Assembly: GCF_001297775.1 (NCBI RefSeq)
Contig: NZ_LIFX01000005.1
Location: forward strand, 186,001 to 250,000
Length of the DNA stretch: 64,000 nucleotides
Direction of reading: 5' to 3'
Source: Trabulsiella odontotermitis
GTDB lineage: Bacteria; Pseudomonadota; Gammaproteobacteria; Enterobacterales; Enterobacteriaceae
The translations under genes were made by a program, and so were the position numbers. Of this stretch, positions 18,063 through 27,908 are shown piece after piece; position 1 is the stretch's first letter; each line of letters begins with the position of its first letter. Under the pieces are notes generated by a model. The model was given only the letters and a program-made list of their open reading frames with translations, did not search any database and was not told where the DNA came from.

Positions 18063-19274
18063 TTACGCTGTTGCCAGCCAGCTCAGTGGGATGGCAGCGT
18101 ACATCGCGGCGCAGGTCACCAGATGTGCTTTCCAGGTTTTCTCGTTCGGCGCATGGGCTTCCGGCTCTTTACCCGGACCAAAGCCGATCACCGGAATACC
18201 GTGGCGGCCCATAATGGAGACGCCATTGGTGGAGAAGGTCCACTTATCGACGACCGGCGACTGTCCAAACAGCCCTTCATAGGCGTTGCTCAGCGCTCTG
18301 ACGGTGAAGTGATCTTCTTCGACTTTCCAGGTCGGGAAATAGCACTCAGTCGGGTAAACCAGGCCGGTCCAGGACGGACGGTCATAGTTGTACATTGACA
18401 CCACGGCATTCGCTTTCTTCACGGCTGGCAGCGCGCGGATCTCTTCCAGCGCGCCTTCCCAGGTTTCGCCCCAGGTCAGACGACGGTCAATGGAGACCGC
18501 GCAGCTGTCAGCGACGGCGCAACGGCTCGGTGAAGTGAAGAAGATTTCGGAGACGGTCAGTGTGCCCTTGCCGAGGAACTCGTCATAACCGAGACGCGCG
18601 GAAAGCTCCTGCAGGTCGTTGAGAATGGGGCCCATTTTAAAGATGGCGTTATCACCGCGCTCTGGCGCAGAGCCGTGGCAGCTGACGCCCTGCACGTCAA
18701 TGCGGATCTCCATGCGACCGCGCTGGCCACGGTAGATCTGGCAGTCGGTCGGTTCGGTACTGACAACAAACTCCGGGCGGATGCCGGATTGTTCAATGAT
18801 GTACTGCCAGCACAGGCCGTCGCAGTCTTCTTCCTGCACAGTACCGGTCACCAGCAGGGTATATTCATCTTCCAGCCCCAGATCTTTGATGATCTTCCCG
18901 GCATACACCATGGATGCCATGCCACCTTCCTGGTCAGACGCGCCGCGTCCGCCGATCAGCTCATCGGTTTCCATCCCTTCGTAGGGATCGAAATTCCAGT
19001 TTTTAATGTTGCCGATTCCCACGGTATCGATGTGCGCGTCCATCGCCACCAGGCGCGGACCGTGGCCGATATAACCTAAAATGTTGCCCATCGGATCGAT
19101 AACCACTTTATCGAAGCCGACTTTTTCCATCTCTTCTTTGATGCGGTGAATCACGCGTTTTTCATCGCAGCTTTCGCTGGGAATGGCGATCATGTCGCGT
19201 AAAAAACGGGTCATGTCTTCCTGATAGTGATTTGCTTTTTCCAGAATCAGTTTGAATGGAATGTGCTTAGCCAT
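18063..19274 (-). CDS. ygeY: M20-family peptidase/deacylase YgeY
   Basis: 403-residue zinc hydrolase of the ArgE/DapE/CPG2 family. The metal motif is MDAHIDTVG (H81, D83), the catalytic diglutamate [11 protein letters not shown] near residue 147, and the last ligand region is in [16 protein letters not shown] near residue 365. The family cleaves amide bonds of N-acyl or ureido amino acids. It lies 56 bp upstream of hyuA and 63 bp downstream of ygeX, so it probably acts between ring opening by HyuA and the PLP lyase YgeX. The true substrate is not evident from sequence. Confidence 0.88.
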   Translation of the reverse strand: MAKHIPFKLILEKANHYQEDMTRFLRDMIAIPSESCDEKRVIHRIKEEMEKVGFDKVVIDPMGNILGYIGHGPRLVAMDAHIDTVGIGNIKNWNFDPYEGMETDELIGGRGASDQEGGMASMVYAGKIIKDLGLEDEYTLLVTGTVQEEDCDGLCWQYIIEQSGIRPEFVVSTEPTDCQIYRGQRGRMEIRIDVQGVSCHGSAPERGDNAIFKMGPILNDLQELSARLGYDEFLGKGTLTVSEIFFTSPSRCAVADSCAVSIDRRLTWGETWEGALEEIRALPAVKKANAVVSMYNYDRPSWTGLVYPTECYFPTWKVEEDHFTVRALSNAYEGLFGQSPVVDKWTFSTNGVSIMGRHGIPVIGFGPGKEPEAHAPNEKTWKAHLVTCAAMYAAIPLSWLATA

Positions 19275-19337
19275 CGGTAATTTCTCCAGTCCTTTCTGCC
19301 CCGCCTGACGGGGCGAATATGTATCAATGTGGTGGGA

Positions 19338-20537
19338 TTAACGTGTTGCCGGATGTTTGCCTTCCCAGACCACTTCCCGATAATGTTTCGCGTCGGTATC
19401 GCCTTCGGTGCTGATCACCAGCACCACGGAGTCGCGGTCCAGCCCCAGTTTTTGCATCAGGGCGTCGCGCTGCGGGTGGTAATGAATGGCGGCGAGAATG
19501 CCGGTGCCAACGGCGCCGGATTCACCGGAAATCACCCGCGGATCGTGGCCCAACGGGTTGCCGAGCACGCGCATGCCGAGCGCCGCTACGGCGTCCTGGC
19601 AGGAGATAAATTGCGTCGCGCAATTACGCAGCACTTCCCAGCCGAGCGGGTTAGGTTCGCCACAGGCCAGACCGGCCATGATGGTCGCCATGTCGCCGCC
19701 GACGTTAACGATTTGCCCCTTCACGCCGGAACGGTAGATGCAGTCGGCCAGTTCCGGCTCCACGACAACCGAGTGGAGGTTGCTGGCGCCGTAGACATCC
19801 ACCAGATAACCCAGCACGCCGCCCGCCATCGCGCCGACGCCTGCCTGCAGGAAGACGTGAGTGGGGCGGCTGATGCCCATTGACGTCATCTGCTCCACCG
19901 CTTCGTCAGCGAGGGTGGCGTAGCCTTGCATAATCCAGGTCGGGATTTTGGTGTAGCCTTCCCAGGCCGTGTCCTGCACCACTTCCCAGCCATTCTCCTG
20001 CGCCACTTTCATGGTGTAGCGCACGGTGTCGTCGTAGTTCATGTCGGTGACGATGCATTCGGCACCGAGTTTCAGGATTGCGTCGACACGCTCCTGCGCA
20101 GAGCCTTTCGGCATGTACACCACGGCGTTCTGCCCAAGCTGTTTGGCCGCCCATGCCACGCCACGACCGTGGTTACCGTCAGTGGTGGTGGCGAAGGTCA
20201 TTTTTTCTTTGATCGTGGTTTTGATGGTGTCGAAGGAAAAATCGTTGATGTTTAACTGGTATTTTTCACACAACAACCGTGCGATCGCGTAAGAGCCGCC
20301 AAGCATCTTGAAGGCGTTAAGACCAAAGCGTTGCGACTCGTCTTTGACGAGAATATTTTTTACGCCCAGCAAGGCTGACAAGTCTTTCAGCGCATACAGC
20401 GGCGTCGGCTGATAGCCGGTAATTTTCTGATGGAAATGCCGCGCCTGTTGCGCCTGCCTGCGTGAAAAGAGCGGTGACGTCTCGCCGTTAAAATAGCGAT
20501 TGTCGGCAATATCAATTTTGAGAGAGAAAGCAGACAT
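19338..20537 (-). CDS. ygeX: 2,3-diaminopropionate ammonia-lyase
   Basis: 399-residue fold-type II PLP enzyme. The Schiff-base lysine is K77 in GLNAFKMLGG, the same number as in the E. coli enzyme, and a glycine-rich phosphate loop GVGAMAGGVLGYL is near residue 234. The reaction established for E. coli YgeX is cleavage of 2,3-diaminopropionate (both stereoisomers) to pyruvate and two ammonia. In this operon it would supply the carbon exit of purine degradation: pyruvate for fermentation plus ammonia. The gene starts 61 bp after ygeW. Confidence 0.95.
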   Translation of the reverse strand: MSAFSLKIDIADNRYFNGETSPLFSRRQAQQARHFHQKITGYQPTPLYALKDLSALLGVKNILVKDESQRFGLNAFKMLGGSYAIARLLCEKYQLNINDFSFDTIKTTIKEKMTFATTTDGNHGRGVAWAAKQLGQNAVVYMPKGSAQERVDAILKLGAECIVTDMNYDDTVRYTMKVAQENGWEVVQDTAWEGYTKIPTWIMQGYATLADEAVEQMTSMGISRPTHVFLQAGVGAMAGGVLGYLVDVYGASNLHSVVVEPELADCIYRSGVKGQIVNVGGDMATIMAGLACGEPNPLGWEVLRNCATQFISCQDAVAALGMRVLGNPLGHDPRVISGESGAVGTGILAAIHYHPQRDALMQKLGLDRDSVVLVISTEGDTDAKHYREVVWEGKHPATR

Positions 20538-20598
20538 ATTCTGTCCTTATCCTTCATAACAGTGAGTGACAGACCGACCCGCAGGCCGGCCTGACGTG

Positions 20599-21786
20599 TT
20601 ATTTGAGGCGCGCTTGCGCTTCCTTGAGCAACTGGTCCAGCAGAACGCCGGGGCGGGCGTATTTACGGGCGAGGATCATGGCGGCGATGATGTACGGCTT
20701 CCAGCTCGCCTCTTTGTAGGTCGCGATGCGGTATTTTTCGAAGACCGCTTCGGTCACTTCCCCTTCGGCACAGGACACGCCGGTGATATCCGCGGGCAGA
20801 CAGTGCATGTAGAGAGCGTTGCCGTTGCGGGTCAGCTTCATCATCTCTTCAGTGCAGTGCCAGTCTTTGTGGTTGGCATTCTGCGCCAGACAGGCTTTTT
20901 CCAGCGTTTTCAGGCCATCGTGATCGCTGGCGCGCAACAGTTCGGTGCGTTTTTCCATGACCTTGTAAGGCGCCCAGGATTTCGGATAAACGATGTCGGC
21001 ATCTTTGAAGGCCTCGGCCATGTTGGTGACCTGAGTGAAGCTACCGCCGGAGGCTTTAGCGTTATTTTTCGCCACTTCAATGACGTCCGGGATCAGGTCG
21101 TAGCCTTCCGGGTGCGCCAGCGTGACGTCCATGCCGAAGCGCGTCATCAGACCGATGATCCCCTGCGGTACCGAGAGCGGTTTGCCGTAGCTTGGGGAGT
21201 AAGCCCAGGTCATGGCGATTTTCTTGCCTTTCAGGTTTTCCAGCGAGCCAAAATGCTCACGTAACCAGGCGAGGTCAGCCATTGACTGCGTCGGGTGGTC
21301 GATGTCGCATTGCAGGTTGATCAGCGCCGGGCGCTGCGGCAGCACGCCATGCTTGAAGCCATCGTCGAGCGCGGCCCCCACTTCACGCATGTAGGCGTTA
21401 CCGGCGCCGAGGTACATGTCGTCGCGAATACCGATGGCATCAGCGCAGAACGAGATCATATTGGCGGTTTCACGCACCGTTTCACCGTGCGCGATCTGTG
21501 ATTTCCCTTCGTCGAGATCCTGCTGCGCCAGACCTAACAGGTTCAGCGCCGAGGCGTAAGAGAAGCGGGTGCGGGTGGAGTTATCACGGAAGACGGAAAT
21601 GCCCAGGCCGCTGTTGAACACTTTGGTTGCAATGTTCTCGGCCCGCAGCGTTTTTAAAGCCGCCGCGACATCCAGTACCTGCTTCAGTTCATCCGGGGTT
21701 TGTTCCCACGTCAGGAGAAAGTCTTTCTCGTGCAGGTGGGAGTTGCGTGTGTTGATATCCTTAATCAGCTCGTTAACTGTTTTCAT
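20599..21786 (-). CDS. ygeW: Carbamoyltransferase-like protein YgeW
   Basis: 395 residues of the aspartate/ornithine carbamoyltransferase superfamily. The carbamoyl-phosphate loop is STRTR (residues 70-74), and MHCLPAD near residue 330 is the second signature. The start chosen is the ATG at 21786, with AGGA 8 nt upstream; an in-frame extension to 21891 would run into the sigma-54 promoter. It heads ygeW-ygeX-ygeY-hyuA-yqeA. Running in the catabolic direction it would release carbamoyl phosphate for YqeA. The natural substrate is not established from sequence; published structural work on the E. coli protein describes a novel transcarbamylase. Confidence 0.9.
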   Translation of the reverse strand: MKTVNELIKDINTRNSHLHEKDFLLTWEQTPDELKQVLDVAAALKTLRAENIATKVFNSGLGISVFRDNSTRTRFSYASALNLLGLAQQDLDEGKSQIAHGETVRETANMISFCADAIGIRDDMYLGAGNAYMREVGAALDDGFKHGVLPQRPALINLQCDIDHPTQSMADLAWLREHFGSLENLKGKKIAMTWAYSPSYGKPLSVPQGIIGLMTRFGMDVTLAHPEGYDLIPDVIEVAKNNAKASGGSFTQVTNMAEAFKDADIVYPKSWAPYKVMEKRTELLRASDHDGLKTLEKACLAQNANHKDWHCTEEMMKLTRNGNALYMHCLPADITGVSCAEGEVTEAVFEKYRIATYKEASWKPYIIAAMILARKYARPGVLLDQLLKEAQARLK

Positions 21787-21886
21787 CGTAAAGTCCTGGT
21801 AGTGAATGACTGGCGTTATGACCTTGTGGCTGCGCAGTCGAAGAACGAACGTTCCAGGAAACGACTGCCAGCGATATTCACTGCTT

Positions 21887-21902
21887 AACAATAAGTGTGC
21901 CA
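21887..21902 (-). promoter_or_regulatory. Sigma-54 promoter of ygeW-yqeA operon
   Basis: On the minus strand TGGCACACTTATTGTT fits TGGCACGNNNNTTGCW with a perfect -24 half and a C-to-T change in the -12 GC. It lies about 100 bp upstream of the ygeW ATG, leaving a 5' leader of about 90 nt. Confidence 0.7.
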
Positions 21903-22142
21903 GTTCCCTGGAATCGGGCTTTTTGAAGAATAAACGAGGCTGTTTATGCGATGTCTGTCACAAAATCCTGGGGTTCTGTTTTATATTTCGTGAACGAAAA
22001 CGTTTGGCTTTTTTCGGCTGAAACTTCGTTTCTTGAATAGTTACGGAAATAAAATCGGCAAAAACTATAAATTCCGCCAAATTGATAAAAACGGCGGGAA
22101 GATTCTCATATTGATATGAAAATGTGATGCTTCTTCCATATT

Positions 22143-22215
22143 TTTATCAACGAATGATAAAGAAGGGGCATCTTTATCAATATTGCCTGGCGCTAAGTTA
22201 GTATCATGGAATCAT
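22143..22215. promoter_or_regulatory. Candidate YgeV enhancer sites between ygeW and ygeV
   Basis: The 490-bp divergent gap holds the perfect inverted repeat TTTATCA-N5-TGATAAA (22143-22161), another TTTATCAA (22173-22180) and TATCATGGAATCATA (22202-22216). They are about 240-310 bp upstream of the ygeW sigma-54 promoter and 60-135 bp upstream of ygeV, so they could serve both activation of ygeW and autoregulation of ygeV. The rest of the gap is AT-rich without another recognisable signal. Confidence 0.45.
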
Positions 22216-22276
22216 AAAAATACAATTATCGCACTTCTATAAATATCAGTGAGTTATTGATATTAAAGGTTACGCT

Positions 22277-24055
22277 ATGATGCCCTCAAACACATTATCA
22301 GTTCTAATGCAGATCCAGCCCACGATCCAGCGCTTTGCCCGCATGCTTTCCAGTGTATTACAACTGGACGTCGAGATTGTCGACGAAGCGCTGTGCCGTG
22401 TTGCCGGTACCGGCGCATACGGCAAATCGATCGGGCGCAAGCTGAATGCGGATTCGCGTTTACTTCGTTATGTTCTTGAAACGAAGAAAGAAAAAGTGGT
22501 GACGCACTCGCGGTTTGATCCGCTTTGCGAAGGGTGTGTCAATAAAGATAACTGTAAAGAGAAAGCGTTTCTCGGCACGCCAGTGATTTATCAGGACACC
22601 TGCGTCGGGGTGATTAGTCTCATCGCCGTGACCCATGAGCAACAGGAACGTATTACTGATAATCTTCATGCGTTTTCTGATTATGTTCGTCATGTTTCGT
22701 CAATATTTGTATCACGACTTCTTGATGACCAAAGCGGCAACGATAATATCCGTAAAGTATTTCTCACCATGATTGAAAATATGGATCAGGGTGTGCTGGT
22801 GGTCGGCCAGGATAATCAGGTGAAAATGGTCAATCAGGCGGCATTAAAGGTGCTTGGCGTTACGCAGGCGAATATTCTCGGTAAAAATGTCCATTTTCGC
22901 CCGCTGACCTTTGAACGTAATTTTACCAGCGGCCATATGCAGCATGTGGTGTCATTTGATGATAATAGCGAGCTGATTATTGGTCAGCTGCATTCCATTC
23001 AGGATCAGCAGCTGTTTTTAATGGCCTTTCATCAGTCACACTCCTCATCCACGCTGGCGCCGGTGCAGGACGAACCGCAGATTGAACATCTGGTCGGTGA
23101 ATGCCGCCCGATGCGGATCCTGAAAAACCTGATTAGTCGCATCGCCCCCAGCCCCTCCAGCGTGCTGATCGTCGGCGAAAGCGGAACCGGGAAAGAGGTG
23201 GTGGCGAGAGCCATTCATAAGCTGAGCGACCGTAAATCAAAACCCTTTATCGCCATCAACTGCGCCGCCATCCCGGAACAACTGCTGGAAAGCGAATTGT
23301 TTGGCTACGTGAAAGGCGCGTTTACCGGCGCTTCAGCGAACGGTAAAACCGGCCTGGTGCAGGCCGCCAACCACGGCACGCTGTTTCTCGATGAAATCGG
23401 CGATATGCCGCTCACCTTGCAGGCCAAACTGCTGCGCGCCATCGAAGCACGCGAGATCCAGCCCGTAGGTTCCAGTAACCCGGTATCGGTGGATATCCGT
23501 ATTATTTCCGCCACCAATCAGAACCTTGAGCAATTCATTGCCGACGGTAAATTCCGTGAAGATCTCTACTATCGTCTGAACGTCATTCCTTTGCGGCTGC
23601 CACCGCTGCGTGAGCGGCAGGAAGATATCGAACTGCTGATCCACTATTTCCTCCATCTGCACACCCGGCGGCTGGATCTGGTTTACCCCGGTATTGCGCC
23701 GGAAGTGATTGCGCTGCTCAAGCGGTATCGCTGGCCGGGCAACCTGCGTGAGCTGAGCAATCTGATTGAGTATCTGGTGAACGTGGTGCCGTCCGGTGAG
23801 GTTATCGATCTCTCCTTCCTGCCGCCAAACCTGGTGAACAGCGGCAGGCTGCCCGAGCAGGAGACGGCAAGCGTGACGGTGCTCTACAACCAGAAAGAGG
23901 AAGAGGGCGTGACGCCGCTGGAAGAGATGGAAAAACAGATGATCCGCGAGGCGTTATCCCGCTACAGCAATAAAAAACAGGCGGCGGATGAGCTGGGGAT
24001 CGGCATCGCCACACTGTATCGCAAAATAAAGAAGTACGAGCTAATGAGCGCCTGA
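22277..24055 (+). CDS. ygeV: Sigma-54-dependent activator YgeV
   Basis: 592 residues, the same length as in E. coli. The N-terminal ~150 residues form a GAF-like sensor with a cysteine group (C84, C87, C93 in DPLCEGCVNKDNCKEK) that could bind a metal or cluster. A PAS region spans ~160-260. The AAA+ core has Walker A GESGTGKE (residues 300-307) and GAFTGA (347-352), which contacts sigma-54, and the C terminus is a Fis-type helix-turn-helix (KKQAADELGIGIATLYRKIKK). It is transcribed away from ygeW and toward xdhC. It should be the enhancer-binding activator of the three sigma-54 operons here; the inducer is unknown, perhaps a purine or redox signal. Confidence 0.92.
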   Translation: MMPSNTLSVLMQIQPTIQRFARMLSSVLQLDVEIVDEALCRVAGTGAYGKSIGRKLNADSRLLRYVLETKKEKVVTHSRFDPLCEGCVNKDNCKEKAFLGTPVIYQDTCVGVISLIAVTHEQQERITDNLHAFSDYVRHVSSIFVSRLLDDQSGNDNIRKVFLTMIENMDQGVLVVGQDNQVKMVNQAALKVLGVTQANILGKNVHFRPLTFERNFTSGHMQHVVSFDDNSELIIGQLHSIQDQQLFLMAFHQSHSSSTLAPVQDEPQIEHLVGECRPMRILKNLISRIAPSPSSVLIVGESGTGKEVVARAIHKLSDRKSKPFIAINCAAIPEQLLESELFGYVKGAFTGASANGKTGLVQAANHGTLFLDEIGDMPLTLQAKLLRAIEAREIQPVGSSNPVSVDIRIISATNQNLEQFIADGKFREDLYYRLNVIPLRLPPLRERQEDIELLIHYFLHLHTRRLDLVYPGIAPEVIALLKRYRWPGNLRELSNLIEYLVNVVPSGEVIDLSFLPPNLVNSGRLPEQETASVTVLYNQKEEEGVTPLEEMEKQMIREALSRYSNKKQAADELGIGIATLYRKIKKYELMSA

Positions 24056-24059
24056 GGAT

Positions 24060-24092
24060 CGGGCAGGTGTGCGGTTTGCACCTGCCCGGTTT
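24060..24092 (+). terminator. Terminator after ygeV
   Basis: A 10-bp perfect stem (CGGGCAGGTG / CACCTGCCCG) with a 9-nt loop is followed by GTTTTCGTT. It lies between the convergent ygeV and xdhC genes. Confidence 0.7.
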
Positions 24093-24095
24093 TCG

Positions 24096-24575
24096 TTATT
24101 GCTCTTCTTCACAGGCCTGAACGGTCTCAACAATCATTTGATAGCCGGTGCAGCGGCACAGATTTCCCGCCAGCCCGCGGCGAATTTCCTGCACCGTGAA
24201 GGGTTTGACGTGAGGTTTTGCCAGCAGCGCGGTGGTCGCCATCACCAGCCCTGGCGTGCAAAAACCGCACTGCACGGCGCCAGATTGCGTGAATGCTTCC
24301 TGCACCCGCGACAGTTTCCCGCCCACGGCTTCCCCCTCCAGCGTGCGGATCTGCTTACCGTCAATCCATGCCGCCAGATAGAGACAACTGTCTACCGCAA
24401 TGCCGTCAACCAGTACGGTACAGGCGCCACACTCACCGACGCAGCAGCCCTGTTTGACGCTGAGCAGCCCATGCGAACGCAGCAATTCTGACAGCGGCGT
24501 CGCCGGAGACAACGTGAACTGATACGGCGCGCCGTTAATGGCACATTCCACGGTCACCCATGATGCATGATTCAT
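24096..24575 (-). CDS. xdhC: Xanthine dehydrogenase [2Fe-2S] subunit
   Basis: 159 residues, as in E. coli XdhC. The plant-ferredoxin-type cluster uses C44, C49, C52 and C64 ([13 protein letters not shown]); the second, hydroxylase-specific cluster uses C103, C106, C140 and C142 ([11 protein letters not shown]). The ATG at 24575 overlaps the xdhB stop by 4 bp, so translation is coupled; a longer upstream reading would lie inside xdhB. It passes electrons from the Mo site of XdhA to the FAD of XdhB. Confidence 0.95.
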   Translation of the reverse strand: MNHASWVTVECAINGAPYQFTLSPATPLSELLRSHGLLSVKQGCCVGECGACTVLVDGIAVDSCLYLAAWIDGKQIRTLEGEAVGGKLSRVQEAFTQSGAVQCGFCTPGLVMATTALLAKPHVKPFTVQEIRRGLAGNLCRCTGYQMIVETVQACEEEQ

Positions 24576-25447
24576 AATACGCCTCCCGCGTGGGCCACCG
24601 CGTCGCTTATCACGCGCTGTGCCATGGTTTTGATCAGGTGTAAACGGAAATCTTTTGCTGCGCGCCACGACGAACGCGGAGAGACATCCTGTAACAGCGC
24701 TTCGCAGACTGCGCTCAGTGTTTGCGCATTGACGGGCGCATTCTGTGCGGCGAGTTCAGCCTGTTCGCAGCGGATCGGCGTCGGCGCGGCGACGCCAAAG
24801 GCCAGCCGCAGTTCGCGGAAAACGCCGTCGGCAATGTGGCACCAGGCCGCGCAGCCAATCGTGGCGATGTCCATCGCATCGCGCATCGCGTATTTAAAAT
24901 GGGCGCTGCCGGTGCCCGTCGTGGGTTGCGCCGGAAAATGAAAGGCGACGGCGATCTCGCCTGGCGACAACGCCACTTTGCCCGGACCGGTGTGGAAGCC
25001 GCGCACCGGGGTAAAGCGTGTCCCCTGGGTTGAGATAATCTCCAGCGAGGCATTGTAGATAAGCGATGGTGTGGCGGAATCCGCGCTGGTGGCGCCGTTA
25101 CAGATGTTGCCGCCGTAGGTCGCGACATTACGGATTTGCGGCCCGGCAATCGACGTGGCCGCAGCCGCCAGCGCTGGCAGGTACTGCTGGATCAGCGGGC
25201 TTTCAATCAGTTCGGTAAAGGTTGTCCCGGAGCCAATGCGGATGTCGCCGTGGTCGTTGCGGGTAATGCCGCGCAGTTCATCCAGCCCGTGAATGTCGAC
25301 CACGTGGCGGTATTTGTCGTTCAGATGGTGAAGCTGAATAAGTACATCCGTGCCGCCTGCGATGAGCCGGGCTTCCGGATGCCCGGCGGCGAGGGTAACG
25401 GCATCCTGCAGGTTCGCGGCGCGGTGGTACGTTTCGATATCAAACAT
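24572..25447 (-). CDS. xdhB: Xanthine dehydrogenase FAD subunit
   Basis: 291-residue FAD-binding protein with the loop [11 protein letters not shown] (about residues 27-37), [20 protein letters not shown] near residue 105, and the C-terminal CoxM-type domain. It lies 5 bp after xdhA and overlaps xdhC by 4 bp, giving the classic large-FAD-FeS order xdhA-xdhB-xdhC. It transfers electrons from the iron-sulfur centres to NAD+ or another acceptor. Confidence 0.95.
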   Translation of the reverse strand: MFDIETYHRAANLQDAVTLAAGHPEARLIAGGTDVLIQLHHLNDKYRHVVDIHGLDELRGITRNDHGDIRIGSGTTFTELIESPLIQQYLPALAAAATSIAGPQIRNVATYGGNICNGATSADSATPSLIYNASLEIISTQGTRFTPVRGFHTGPGKVALSPGEIAVAFHFPAQPTTGTGSAHFKYAMRDAMDIATIGCAAWCHIADGVFRELRLAFGVAAPTPIRCEQAELAAQNAPVNAQTLSAVCEALLQDVSPRSSWRAAKDFRLHLIKTMAQRVISDAVAHAGGVL

Positions 25448-25452
25448 AGCGA

Positions 25453-27756
25453 TTATCCCTCAATCAATCCGGCCTGACGAAACGCGGTAAACAGGCGTTT
25501 CGGCGTGAGTGGCAGGGTGTTGATCCCGACACCCGTCGCCATCAGCACCGCGTTACGTATGGCGGCGGCAACGGAAATCAGCGGCGGCTCGCCCAGCGAT
25601 TTATGCCCGTAGGCGGACTGCGGTTCGCAGCTGTCGACAAAGGCGCTTTCCAGCGTCGGCAGATCCATCATGGTGGGCATTTTGTAATCCAGCAGATTCG
25701 GATTGCGCACCAGACCACTGGTTTCGTCGATGATCATCTCTTCAAACACCGACCAGCCAATCCCCATCCCCATGCCGCCATGCACCTGACCTTCCGCCAG
25801 CAATGGATTGAGAATGCGGCCCGAATCATGGACGTTAAGAATGCGGTTGATGGTGATTTTGCACAGCGCCACGTCCACCGTGAGATCGACAAACGTACAG
25901 CCGAACGCGGGCGGGTTGGTGATCGTTTTAACAGACGCTTCCGCCGTGAGCTGCGCGCCGCGTTCCGGGTGATAGAACGCGTCCATCGCCACTTCTGCAA
26001 CGGAAATCAGCGCCATCTCCGGGCGTTCGGTCATCGCAATCATGCCGTGGCGCAGTGTCAGGCTCAGCGCCGACTGGTGCAGCATCTCCGCGGCATGAAG
26101 AATGATTTTCTCCCGCAACTGGCGTGCGGCCTCGCGCAACGCCGGGGCGGCGACATAGCTCTGGCGGGAGCCAAAGGCGCCAGGGTCAAACGGCGTTACG
26201 TCGGTGTCCTGCACGGAAATCACGCGCACCTGGTTGACCGGAACACCCACGGTTTCCGCCACCATCTGGCTGAAAACGGTGTCGGCGCCCTGGCCGATTT
26301 CCGTCGCACCGCTCTGCACGTGAATAAACCCGTCCTGATTCAGCAGCACCCTCGCCCCGGCAATTTCCACGCCTACCGGCCAGGTGTTGGAGCCATAGCT
26401 GAAACAGGCGACGCCCACACCGCGCCGCAGATTGCCGTGCTGCGCAGCGCATTCGGCACGTCGTTTATCCCACTCAAACAACTCGCGGCCTTTGCGCAGG
26501 CATTCCGGCAGCCCGGCGCTGTAGATGGTTTTCTTATTGACCGGGTTAATATCGCCTTCCTGTGCGGCATTGCGCAGACGAATATCAAGCGGATCGAGTT
26601 TCAGTGCGGTGGCAGCATCATCAAGCAGTGATTCCAGCGCGAAAATGAGCTGTGGCGCGCCGTAGCCACGCATCGCTCCGGCAGTCGGCAGGTTGGTGTA
26701 GCAGGTGGTGGCGCGATAGCCAAAGGCGCTGCGCGGGTAGAGATAGCTGATTTTATTGCCGCCTGCCGCGGCGATGGAGTGGCCGTGCGAGGCGTAGGCG
26801 CCGGTGTTAGAGAGCACGTCCATGCAATAGCCTTTCAGCGTACCGTCACGCTCAATGCCCAGTTGTGCATCAATGGTAAACGCGTGGCGGGTGCGGGTCG
26901 CCATAAAGCACTCTTCACGGCTGAGCGACACTTTGACCGGAATGCCGCCGAGCCGGGAAGTCAGGAACGCCGCCATCGGCTCTTCCAGCACATCCTGCTT
27001 GTTGCCAAAGCCACCGCCGACATAGGGTTTGATGACGCGGATCGCTGACCACGACATGCCCAGCGCCTGAGCGACAATGCGTCGCACGAGATGCGGGATT
27101 TGCGTACTGGAGACGATGGTGATGCGCTGATCTTCTTCCATCCACGCAAAACTGGTGACGCCTTCCATATGGCAGTGTTGCACGACGGGCGTCTGAAAAT
27201 GGTTCTGAAACTGGTATTCCGCAGAGGTAATCGCGCGTTGTGGATCACCAGCACTGATCTCGCTCGATTTCAGCACGTTGCCGCCGTCGTGGATCTCGAC
27301 CGCACCCTCGGCCATTGCCGCTTCTGGCGTGGTGATCACCGGCAACTCTTCCCACTCCACTTTCACCTTATGCGCGGCGCGCTCGGCTGTCAGTTCGTCG
27401 CGGGCCACCACAATGGCGACAGCATCGCCGTGATGGCGCACGTGGCGAGTTAACAGATAACGATCGGCGATATCCCGTTTTTCAGGATCTAACGTCCAGG
27501 CGTGGCCTGCCGTCGGGAAAGGCAGCTCAGGGACGTCTTCCCAGGTGAACACCGCCAGCACGCCGGGCAGGGCGCGAGCTTCGGTGCTGTCTATCTGGCT
27601 TGCGTAGCCATGGGCGATGGGACTGCGAACATACTTTGCGTAACACATCCCTGCCATGACGTAATCATCTGTGTATCGTGCGCGTCCGGTCACTTTCGCG
27701 ATGGCGTCCACACGCAGACACGACTCGCCGATGGCAGTGGCTTCCCGCTCATCCAT
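25453..27756 (-). CDS. xdhA: Xanthine dehydrogenase molybdenum subunit
   Basis: 767 residues. This is the molybdopterin-binding subunit that hydroxylates xanthine or hypoxanthine. Visible Mo-site motifs are GGGFGNKQD near residue 236, MRGYGAPQ near 355, GATEIGQGADTVFSQM near 483 and the late LGEPPLISVAAAIRN, which contains the catalytic glutamate. The ATG at 27756 has AAGGGG at the right distance. It heads xdhABC behind its own sigma-54 promoter and must receive cofactor made with MocA and YqeB. Confidence 0.94.
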   Translation of the reverse strand: MDEREATAIGESCLRVDAIAKVTGRARYTDDYVMAGMCYAKYVRSPIAHGYASQIDSTEARALPGVLAVFTWEDVPELPFPTAGHAWTLDPEKRDIADRYLLTRHVRHHGDAVAIVVARDELTAERAAHKVKVEWEELPVITTPEAAMAEGAVEIHDGGNVLKSSEISAGDPQRAITSAEYQFQNHFQTPVVQHCHMEGVTSFAWMEEDQRITIVSSTQIPHLVRRIVAQALGMSWSAIRVIKPYVGGGFGNKQDVLEEPMAAFLTSRLGGIPVKVSLSREECFMATRTRHAFTIDAQLGIERDGTLKGYCMDVLSNTGAYASHGHSIAAAGGNKISYLYPRSAFGYRATTCYTNLPTAGAMRGYGAPQLIFALESLLDDAATALKLDPLDIRLRNAAQEGDINPVNKKTIYSAGLPECLRKGRELFEWDKRRAECAAQHGNLRRGVGVACFSYGSNTWPVGVEIAGARVLLNQDGFIHVQSGATEIGQGADTVFSQMVAETVGVPVNQVRVISVQDTDVTPFDPGAFGSRQSYVAAPALREAARQLREKIILHAAEMLHQSALSLTLRHGMIAMTERPEMALISVAEVAMDAFYHPERGAQLTAEASVKTITNPPAFGCTFVDLTVDVALCKITINRILNVHDSGRILNPLLAEGQVHGGMGMGIGWSVFEEMIIDETSGLVRNPNLLDYKMPTMMDLPTLESAFVDSCEPQSAYGHKSLGEPPLISVAAAIRNAVLMATGVGINTLPLTPKRLFTAFRQAGLIEG

Positions 27757-27794
27757 AATATTCCCCTTGTGATCTTTTAAGCATCTAGGAAAGA

Positions 27795-27810
27795 GGCAAG
27801 AAGTACGCCA
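27795..27810 (-). promoter_or_regulatory. Sigma-54 promoter of xdhABC
   Basis: The minus strand reads TGGCGTACTTCTTGCC, matching TGGCACGNNNNTTGCW at the GG and GC positions with exact spacing. It lies about 40-55 bp upstream of the xdhA start codon. Confidence 0.72.
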
Positions 27811-27908
27811 GAAACGTGAGAACGTGTGGATGAGACGTCAATTTGTGATGCGCTTAAAAAATGTCCGGCCAAAGAGGGGGAGAAGGCGGAAAACAGCAGT
27901 GTGGTGAA

